From NCBI GenBank assembly GCA_900074885.1, contig FJUW01000004.1, forward strand, positions 1 through 64,000: 64,000 bases of DNA. Reading direction: 5' to 3'. The position numbers were made by a program, and so were the translations under genes. The number at the start of each line of letters is the position of its first letter. Within the stretch, counting starts at the first letter, position 1. Source of the DNA: Rhynchosporium graminicola. Taxonomy: Eukaryota > Ascomycota > Leotiomycetes > Helotiales > Ploettnerulaceae. The notes under the pieces were generated by a model. That model saw only the letters and a program-made list of their open reading frames with translations, was not told where the DNA came from and did not search any database. Positions 61,250 to 64,000 of the stretch are shown here, piece after piece.

Positions 61250-62700
61250 AATCCCCCGATTATATTCTATAATAATACCGTATCTAAAACTCTATTTCTT
61301 TAATTACCTCTACTTTACTAGCTTTCTCCCCTAAGTCCTTCGGAGCTTCTAGTAAATCTAGAATATCTAGAACCGGAACTACTATATCTAACTCCTTACT
61401 TAAATCTACTAACGTAGCTCTAGTAGTAAACCGAGTATAATAGCTAATCCTACGAGCTTTCTTCTTTAGAGAGAGTCCGGGAGTATCTAGATCCGATACT
61501 ATCTCTGAACTAGAAGGCAAATTCCTTTTTCCTTTAGTATTAGATATCGTAGCTTTAAATATAGCTTTCTTCGTAAATTCCTATATAATACTATTTAATT
61601 CTTTTATTTACTTTAACGCTATTTTAGCTATTAACTTAGACTTCGCCGAATCGACTATTAGAAGATCTAAATCCTATATCGCGTTAGTATCGTACTAGTA
61701 TCTAAGGGTTTAAGATCGTAACTTATTACCTTAATAAACTCTAACTTCTTAAATACTTTCTCTATAGAACGCCTTAAAGCCTAAGTCTCTGCTAATTATA
61801 TAGTAGTAATCTCTAATATAATAGTAGGAGTAATAGATTTCGCGAGACAATAGATCCGATTAATAGCCTTATAAGTAGCTACGATACTACTCCGATTTAG
61901 CTCCGCGTCTTTAGCTTTACTACTAAGAAGTAAACCGAATAAAATAATATACTCTATATTAATATAGTTAAGTAACTATAACGCGTTAGTATATATAATT
62001 ACGTTTATATTCAAGTAACTCATATGCTTATAACTACTCTTTAACGCTAAATAATACTTATAAAGCTTAGAGTTAGGCTTATTAAATAAGTATAAGAGTT
62101 CTAAAATAGGAGTATTATTATACTTTATCTTAAGGAAAGCGCGAATATATCGCAGGTAATATATATAATACGCCGCCGAAAGAGTACTAGCAAGAACTAG
62201 TAAAAGCACTATAGGAGTTAGCGTTATAGATCTATAAAACCCTTATACTATACTTAAGAACTATCCCTAAAACTAAGATAAGAAACTTACTTATATTAAG
62301 AGAAGAGTTAATTAAGTCGATTAATATATAAGATTATAGTAGACTACTATAGTAGTTAGTAACGATACTTACTATAGGAGCTATATCGTAGTCTAAAGAG
62401 AGTAAACTTATAACTTAAAGTAGTTATCGTAGTTAAAAAGGAAAGGCTCTAATATTAATAAACCCCTTCCTTTATATACCCTACGCCCTACTTAAACTCG
62501 ACTCCTACTATAAATAGATAAAGTAAATACCGCTTACTACCCGATTTAGAAGCTATAACTAATATAGTACTATTATAGCGATATAACTAGTCAGAACCTG
62601 ATAAAGAATTTACTACTACTAAAGAGCAGCTAGCGCCTATTACGCGAATATCAACGAAAATAGTTATAATAAAGACTAATTCCAGTATAAACTATAACCT
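61250..62700 (-). mobile_element. Antisense reading frame(s) between pol and 3' LTR
   Basis: Downstream of the chromodomain the minus strand keeps two open frames despite RIP: 61284-61520 (MPSSSEIVSDLDTPGLSLKK, charged and Ser-rich) and 61976-62209 (ASTLSAAYYIYYLRYIRAFL, PNSKLYKYYLALKSSYKHMS). Between and around them the same direction still reads protein-like through a few stops (AELNRSSIVATYKAINRIYC, ALRRSIEKVFKKLEFIKVIS). The plus strand here is not protein-like. It looks like an accessory gene carried in antisense by the element. Function unknown; extra genes near the 3' end are known in some plant and fungal gypsy elements. Confidence 0.5.
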
Positions 62701-62739
62701 TCCGAGCTTAGGGTTAAGCTCTTCTTAGGGGAGAAGTAA

Positions 62740-63007
62740 TATGATAATAGCTCACCTGAATATCATATAAGAAGAAAGATAGATACTAGGGCCTAAGTTT
62801 ACAGGTATCTCGGTAGAACTAGTATCTAACTCAGTATAGTATCAGGCTAGTACCGGCATATATATATAAAGTGCCTTACACTCTATCTCTCTTCTTCTTC
62901 CTTCCTTATCTTTTTGTTTCCTTCGTAGTAGACTATATAAGATCGCTCTTAGCCTCTCTACTCGTTTATTCTTACTTGTATACCGCCTTGAGTCTTGTGT
63001 CGTTACA
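62740..63007 (+). repeat. 3' LTR of nested gypsy element
   Basis: 268 bp from TATGATAATAG to GTCGTTACA, preceded by a purine-rich tract (TTAGGGGAGAAG, about 62726-62737) that serves as polypurine tract. It is followed by the target duplicate GGTTC. Confidence 0.9.
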
Positions 63008-63012
63008 GGTTC

Positions 63013-64000
63013 TATCTCTAATAGTATAAGTAATAGTACTTTATACTTATATATAATAAAGAATAAGCTTATCCCGAGGCCCGCGTAATAATATCCGTTT
63101 AACGCTAACTAAGCTATAAAGAGCTACTTTTTCTAGTCGGATTACTCTTAGTTAATAAAGTTTCGTAGATAAGCTTAGATATCTTAATTTAGCTTTTCTA
63201 GTCCTCTATTAGTTTATAAGTAGTATCTAGAGCTAAGTCTTTATTATATGCTAATTAAGTAATAAAAAGTCTTCTAGAATATACTTATCTAGTTAATATT
63301 TCTATTACTTATAATCGCTTATAGTATCCTATAGTTTCTTACTTAGTATTCTATAAATTTCTTAGCGTATTCCTCTGCTTTTATACTAAGTATCGCTTCG
63401 ATAACTACCTATTTACTTAACCGGTCTTTAATTACCTAAAAGTAATAGTTACCTTAAGATTTTAGTAAGTTAATTATAAAGTCTATAGATATCTCTTAGA
63501 AGAATTAGTCGAGAATTAGTAGTAATCTTAAGAGTCCGTGCTTATATTCTCTCTATACTTTATTTCTCTTATAATAATTATAGTTCCTTAAGAATTATCT
63601 TATATACTTTAACTATAGTAGCTAATAGAAAGAGTATCCTAATATCGATATAGTAGAGTCCCGCCCTAGATAACTATAGACTAGCGAGTTATAGACGGAC
63701 TAGATAAGCTTTATTCTTAGAGTATTATTTTCGAGAGTCTCGGGGTCTATTACTTTATAGTTAGACTCTAGTATAACCGGGGCGCCTAGTACTTATAACT
63801 TTCTATAGTAATATAAGTAGTTCTTTATATCTATACTATAGTTATCTACTTAGATTTTAATCTTAATTTCACTTAAGAAAGATCAGGCCCTATCTTATAA
63901 TAAGCGGAGTACTATTTAATATATCTTATTCTCTTATATTATAATATCTTATAAGTTATTTAGTTCTTTATCCTAGAAAAGACCTCTAGATACTACTAAG
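63013..64000 (-). mobile_element. Older gypsy element, integrase part (interrupted)
   Basis: Minus-strand translation gives the integrase zinc-binding and core start (RAGLYYIDIRILFLLATIVK, ARTLKITTNSRLILLRDIYR, matching the H..GH..R / GLLxPLPIPxRPW region) and, near 63030-63300, GLEKLNxDIxAYLRNFIN, LALNGYYYAGLGISLFFI, KYKVLLLILLEIE. The last phrase runs straight on into PEINS at 54945. The element goes on beyond the window edge. Confidence 0.65.

Larger units (their letters stand above)
54946..63007 (+). mobile_element. Structurally complete Ty3/gypsy chromovirus, RIP-inactivated
   Basis: The element is bounded by 268-bp LTRs and flanked by the 5-bp duplication GGTTC (54941-54945 and 63008-63012). 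In order on the plus strand, translated through stops: gag with a decayed CCHC knuckle (YYSY...LNYIKLDY, about 57070-57120); protease (NTRANSYLFINHTL, from DTGA/DSGA, about 57370); reverse transcriptase (SPFILLILFIKKADRGLHFY, TKLDIRVVFNYIYIDPESEE, YIAYLDNILIYS, about 58350-58750); RNase H (ETNTSDSIIARVIF, about 59160); integrase (about 59900-60500); and a chromodomain ending NASDLISTLYKLRDFYTINL (60960-61140). An antisense frame lies before the 3' LTR. It is interrupted by a 94-N gap. Every domain carries stops, so it cannot move by itself. Confidence 0.85.

Overview
The window looks like a chromosome segment of a filamentous ascomycete (Pezizomycotina, perhaps Leotiomycetes; the class is a guess from gene style). 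The evidence is genes with short GT..AG introns of mostly 50-150 bp carrying CTGAC/CTAAC-like branch sites, fungus-specific families (DUF3425 bZIP, DUF1996, WSC, fungal Zn2Cys6 regulator), and two flanks with the signature of repeat-induced point mutation (RIP): TpA-rich, CpA and TpG strikingly rare, and stops in every frame of recognisable transposon proteins.

Layout. 1 to about 6150 is a RIP-degraded mosaic of Ty3/gypsy-type LTR retrotransposons. About 6150-51600 is a gene block of normal composition. About 51600-64000 is a second RIP block: a Fot1/pogo-type DNA transposon remnant, then an older minus-strand gypsy element split by a younger, structurally complete plus-strand gypsy element (54946-63007) with 268-bp LTRs and a 5-bp target duplication. 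A 94-N assembly gap lies at 55382-55475.

Genes that appear intact: a bZIP/DUF3425 regulator (9096-10759, minus); the Cdc48 cofactor Shp1/p47 (19129-20507, minus); divergent from it Mim1/Tom13 of the mitochondrial outer membrane (20947-21489); the mitochondrial inner-membrane insertase Oxa1 (21955-23702); a secreted DUF1996 protein (27030-29164, minus); a membrane protein with three tandem 40-residue repeats (39853-40785, minus); a gamma-glutamylcyclotransferase-like enzyme (44583-45170); and a large tandem-BRCT DNA-damage checkpoint protein of the Crb2/Rad9 family (47417-51214, minus). Mim1 and Oxa1, side by side, both serve mitochondrial membrane-protein biogenesis.

Genes that look broken: an MFS monocarboxylate-type transporter (two in-frame TGA codons and an unjoinable intron 1), a SET-domain protein (one in-frame TGA followed by 45 open codons), a WSC-domain protein and a Zn2Cys6 transcription factor (stops, frameshifts, lost zinc ligand). 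Accessory genes are decaying while housekeeping genes beside them are clean. Long stretches (10.8-18.9, 23.7-27.0, 29.2-36.1, 45.2-47.4 kb) hold no gene I recognise, only simple repeats and a few coding-like scraps.

I did not find a clearly new defence or biosynthetic system. The most informative structures are the nested retrotransposon with reading-frame continuity across its insertion point, an antisense reading frame between pol and the 3' LTR of that element, the exact 120-bp triplication of a membrane-helix unit, and the run of in-frame stops in accessory genes.
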